A stretch of DNA of 7,675 nt from assembly GCA_021816165.1 (NCBI GenBank), contig JAKAYZ010000079.1, positions 1 through 7,675 of the forward strand, written 5' to 3'. A program made the position numbers and the translations under genes. The notes beneath the pieces were generated by a model. It ran no database searches and was not told where the DNA came from. It was given only the letters and a program-made list of their open reading frames with translations. How positions within the stretch are numbered: position 1 is the stretch's first letter; each line of letters starts with the position of its first letter. Below, in pieces: positions 5,256 to 7,675 of the stretch. This DNA comes from Planctomycetota bacterium. GTDB lineage: Bacteria > Planctomycetota > Phycisphaerae > WQYP01.

Positions 5256-5966
5256 ATGGGTGCAGGCCAGCGAAAGCAACGTACGCTAATTAAAATCTGC
5301 GGGATCACCAATCGCGACGATGCACTGGCGGCCGTTGAACTGGGAGCCGATCTGATCGGGCTTAATCTGGTGGGCGGGCCGCGCAAAATCACGCCCGCCG
5401 CAGCGGAACATATCGCCGCCCATCCTGCGTTGGCGGGTAAGGTGGTGCTGCTGCTGGACCACTGGCCGTGCGAATGGGAAGTCGCGTCGCCGCCTATGGC
5501 TGCCATTTTCGGTGTGCAGTTTTACGGCCCGGTGGATCATCCCGCCATCCAGGAATTTTGCCGTCATAAACTCCGGTTGATTCTGCCGGTGCGGGTGGAA
5601 AACGCTGGCTCGCTTACTGCCATCGTCCGGTTGGCGGCCCATGCGCCGGAAGATGTCATCTGGCTTATGGATACGCATGTTGCCGGGCAGCTTGGCGGTA
5701 CAGGTAAAACATTTGACTGGGGGGTGGCCAAGGCATTTGTCCGACGGTTATCAGTTAAGGGTGAAGCACTTGTGGGGGTGGCGGGAGGTTTAACGCCAAG
5801 CAATGTTGCCGACGCCATTGGCCAAATTGCCCCGCATCTGGTGGATGTCTCCAGCGGCGTGGAGGAACCAGGACACCCCGGCGTGAAAAGTGTCAAGTTG
5901 ATGACGGCTTTTGTTTCCGCAGCGCACGGGGCGACTCAAGCCGCTTCCGGCGGTGGCGAGGTTTGA
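5256..5966 (+). CDS. trpF: Phosphoribosylanthranilate isomerase
   Basis: TrpF converts N-(5'-phosphoribosyl)anthranilate to CdRP, the third step of tryptophan synthesis from chorismate, in the cytoplasm. The 236 residues form the expected single beta/alpha barrel: IKICGIT with catalytic Cys15, GADLIGLNLV (30-39), VQFYG (87-91), catalytic Asp139 in LMDT, GGTGKTFDW (147-155), AGGLTPSNV (176-184) and DVSSGVE-PGHPGVKS (197-212) for phosphate binding. The segment GGPRKI (40-45) replaces the usual S-P-R-x-V element, keeping Pro and Arg. The ATG at 5256 has only a distant AGGGG upstream, so the exact start is less certain; about 10 extra residues precede the first strand. No other trp gene is present, and the 3' end overlaps convergent pdxA by 31 bp. 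Confidence 0.95.
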   Translation: MGAGQRKQRTLIKICGITNRDDALAAVELGADLIGLNLVGGPRKITPAAAEHIAAHPALAGKVVLLLDHWPCEWEVASPPMAAIFGVQFYGPVDHPAIQEFCRHKLRLILPVRVENAGSLTAIVRLAAHAPEDVIWLMDTHVAGQLGGTGKTFDWGVAKAFVRRLSVKGEALVGVAGGLTPSNVADAIGQIAPHLVDVSSGVEEPGHPGVKSVKLMTAFVSAAHGATQAASGGGEV

Positions 5967-7051
5967 ATATCACTGCGGGCTTTTTGCCGACGGACGATGT
6001 CGCACGCCAAACTGATGGCGGCCTTCATGCTGCCGGGGTCGGCGCGGTTCTTGCCCACAATATCAAATGCGGTTCCATGGTCTACACTGGTGCGGACAAT
6101 CGGCAGGCCAAGTGTTAAATTGACACTGCTGGAAAAATCGAGCAATTTAATGGGTATCAAGCCCTGGTCGTGATACATGGCCACCACCACGTCGTAAACG
6201 CCCTTGGCGGCTTTGACAAATACGGTGTCGGCACTGAGCGGCCCATGCACATCCATCCCCTGACCTTTGGCCATGGAGATGGCTGGTTCAATGATGCGGG
6301 CTTCTTCATCGCCAAACATGCCGTTTTCCCCGGCATGCGGGTTCAGGCCGCAGACGGCGATGCGCGGGTTGGGGATATCGAACCAATCGCGCATGGCATT
6401 GTGCACCAATTCGATCGGATCAAACACCGCACCAATTTTGAAATGGTGCCGCAATTCAAAAAGTGGCTCGTGAATACTGCATAACACCACCTTCAAGCCG
6501 CGGTGATTGGCCAGCAGAGGTTGCAGCGATCGGCTTTGTTCCAGCAGGTGGGGGTCGAGCGGACGTGGGGCGGCGACAAACATCATGGCGTGTCGCCGGG
6601 CGTGCGTTTTTTCGGCCAGCAATTCCGTATGGCCCGGCCAGCGGTTGTACCCCGCCAACTTCCAGCTTTCCTTGCAGATGGGGCCGGTGACGATGGCGTC
6701 GATTTTGCGCACTCTGGCGGCCTCAACGGCGTCGAGAATAAACCGCATGGACGCCAAACCACCCTGCTTGGATGGTGAACGCACATCCATGCCTAAAAAC
6801 GAAAATTCATCGTAATCCAGCACCACGACATCATGATCGTAAGGGCGCAGCCGGTCGTGCTGATCGCGCCACCAGAACGGCTCAATTTCCGCCAAATCGG
6901 CGCTGTAGGCCATGAGCTCGTTAAACCCCAGCACCACAAAGCGCCCCAATTTGCGTATGGCCGGGTCAGCCAGGGCCTTAACAATAACTTCCGGCCCAAT
7001 GCCCGCCGGGTCGCCCATGGTGATGCCAATGACCGGTAGCGTCGGCGTCAT
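5936..7051 (-). CDS. pdxA: 4-hydroxythreonine-4-phosphate dehydrogenase
   Basis: PdxA oxidises 4-phosphohydroxy-L-threonine with NAD in the DXP-dependent route to pyridoxal phosphate, as a metal-dependent cytoplasmic dimer. Visible signatures: ITMGDPAGIGPEV (10-22), DAIVTGP (118-124), GHTE with metal ligand His141, CSIHEPL with His194, GLNPHAGENG (235-244), PLSADT (271-276), AMYHDQG with His294, then Lys302, Asn311 and Arg320 and the TSVDHGTAFDI block (321-331). At 371 residues it is longer than the usual 320-340, owing to a segment between the first two His ligands (about 160-185) and a short Pro-rich tail. Its ATG overlaps the ribE stop (ATGA) with GGGGG seven bases upstream, so translation is probably coupled to ribE. 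The related PdxA2 (erythronate/threonate) group cannot be wholly excluded by eye. Confidence 0.93.
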   Translation of the reverse strand: MTPTLPVIGITMGDPAGIGPEVIVKALADPAIRKLGRFVVLGFNELMAYSADLAEIEPFWWRDQHDRLRPYDHDVVVLDYDEFSFLGMDVRSPSKQGGLASMRFILDAVEAARVRKIDAIVTGPICKESWKLAGYNRWPGHTELLAEKTHARRHAMMFVAAPRPLDPHLLEQSRSLQPLLANHRGLKVVLCSIHEPLFELRHHFKIGAVFDPIELVHNAMRDWFDIPNPRIAVCGLNPHAGENGMFGDEEARIIEPAISMAKGQGMDVHGPLSADTVFVKAAKGVYDVVVAMYHDQGLIPIKLLDFSSSVNLTLGLPIVRTSVDHGTAFDIVGKNRADPGSMKAAISLACDIVRRQKARSDIQTSPPPEAA

Positions 7052-7675
7052 CCGTGCACCCCCGTGGCAACTTTGCCTGCGGGATCACGCAACGCGGCGA
7101 TTGATGCGGGCATATGCTGTAAATAATGCCATATCGACCGGGCGAGAATATCCGTTTCCAGATTCACCTGCCGGCCCGGCCGCAAGGTCCCCAACGTCGT
7201 TGCCTGCAAGGTGGTGGGGATGACCGCCAAGCTGAAAGTTTCGGAATTGCAATCGGCAACGGTCATACTGACGCCATCAACCGTGATGCTGCCTTTGGCA
7301 ACGATCAGGGGCGCAACAGCCGGGGGCAACGAAAGCCTTATCCGCCAATCGTTAATACTGGATTTCACCTCCAGAACCTCGCTTATGGCGTCCACATGCC
7401 CCTGTACAAAGTGCCCACCAAATGGTTCGCCTGCCCGCAAGGCCCCTTCCAAATTCACCCGCGATTCCGGCGGCAAGCTTCCCAAGGTTGTTCGCCGCAG
7501 TGTTTCGCTTATCACATCAAAACCCACCACACCGGGAGCCATTAGCTCGGCTACGGTCAGGCAAACTCCGTTTACCGCTATGCTTTGCCCCAGCCCGTGG
7601 TGTATCGGGTCCAATGTGCCCAATTGAACGACAATTCGGCGGCCGGCCGCAGTGGGCTGGCTATCGATGATCGAC
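7048..7675 (-). CDS. ribE: Riboflavin synthase, alpha subunit (partial, 5' end off the window)
   Basis: This enzyme dismutates two 6,7-dimethyl-8-ribityllumazine molecules to riboflavin, the last step of vitamin B2 synthesis. The 208 visible residues show the duplicated lumazine-binding barrel: first copy SIAVNGVCLTV and FDVISETLRRTTLG, the conserved GGHFVQGHVD, second copy GSITVDGVSMTVAD and LAVIPTTLQATTLG, then VNLETDILAR and a short C-terminal helix for trimerisation. A TTG at 7623 is an in-frame start candidate but is not the true one: the frame continues to the right edge through PTAAGRRIVVQLG, typical of the first strands of the family, so about 10 residues of the MFTGI-type start lie outside. 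It shares ATGA with pdxA, forming a two-vitamin operon. The same gene is called ribC in some organisms. Confidence 0.94.
   Translation of the reverse strand, partial: SIIDSQPTAAGRRIVVQLGTLDPIHHGLGQSIAVNGVCLTVAELMAPGVVGFDVISETLRRTTLGSLPPESRVNLEGALRAGEPFGGHFVQGHVDAISEVLEVKSSINDWRIRLSLPPAVAPLIVAKGSITVDGVSMTVADCNSETFSLAVIPTTLQATTLGTLRPGRQVNLETDILARSIWHYLQHMPASIAALRDPAGKVATGVHG

Noticed and set aside
7621..7623. TTG as the start of riboflavin synthase
   Set aside because: The frame continues upstream to the window edge with residues typical of the family's first strands, so the true start is outside.

Overview
The window looks like a chromosomal piece of a planctomycete-type bacterium, possibly Phycisphaerae-like. 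This is an inference from a secreted protein with a PEP-CTERM sorting tail, a divergent FtsK membrane domain, scattered vitamin and amino-acid genes, and moderately high GC. I cannot fix the species. The window combines ordinary housekeeping genes at both ends with an accessory stretch (about 1.07-3.75 kb) that shows signs of decay.

Layout: (a) 1-703, minus strand: 5' part of ftsK (four-helix membrane domain), running off the left edge, with a possible promoter near 832. (b) 704-1199: no convincing gene; two inverted repeats. (c) 1200-2656, minus strand: a tight three-gene set in transcription order: a TIGR04255-family protein, a 92-aa antitoxin-like protein, then a PIN-domain ribonuclease whose reading frame is broken by a +1 shift. 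The genes are separated by only 2 bases each. (d) 2657-3013: a gap with a perfect 16-bp palindrome overlapping the likely promoter of the TIGR04255 gene and a near copy 86 bp upstream. (e) 3014-3754, minus strand: N-terminal part of a papain/C39-like cysteine-peptidase-fold protein, apparently cut short before its histidine half. (f) 3842-4757, minus strand: a PEP-CTERM exported protein with a textbook rho-independent terminator. (g) 4758-5255: divergent intergenic region with candidate promoters both ways. (h) 5256-5966, plus strand: trpF. (i) 5936-7051, minus strand: pdxA, overlapping trpF tail to tail by 31 bp. (j) 7048-7675, minus strand: riboflavin synthase (ribE), running off the right edge and overlapping pdxA by four bases (ATGA).

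How they work together: ribE and pdxA form a translationally coupled vitamin B2/B6 pair; trpF is a stand-alone tryptophan-pathway gene. The accessory genes look like a toxin-antitoxin or defence-like module: PIN nuclease, small partner and TIGR04255 protein, possibly under an autoregulatory operator. The frameshifted toxin and the truncated peptidase suggest the region is degrading, unless the PIN shift is programmed. The TIGR04255-small protein-PIN arrangement and its palindromic promoter region are the best candidates here for something not yet described.
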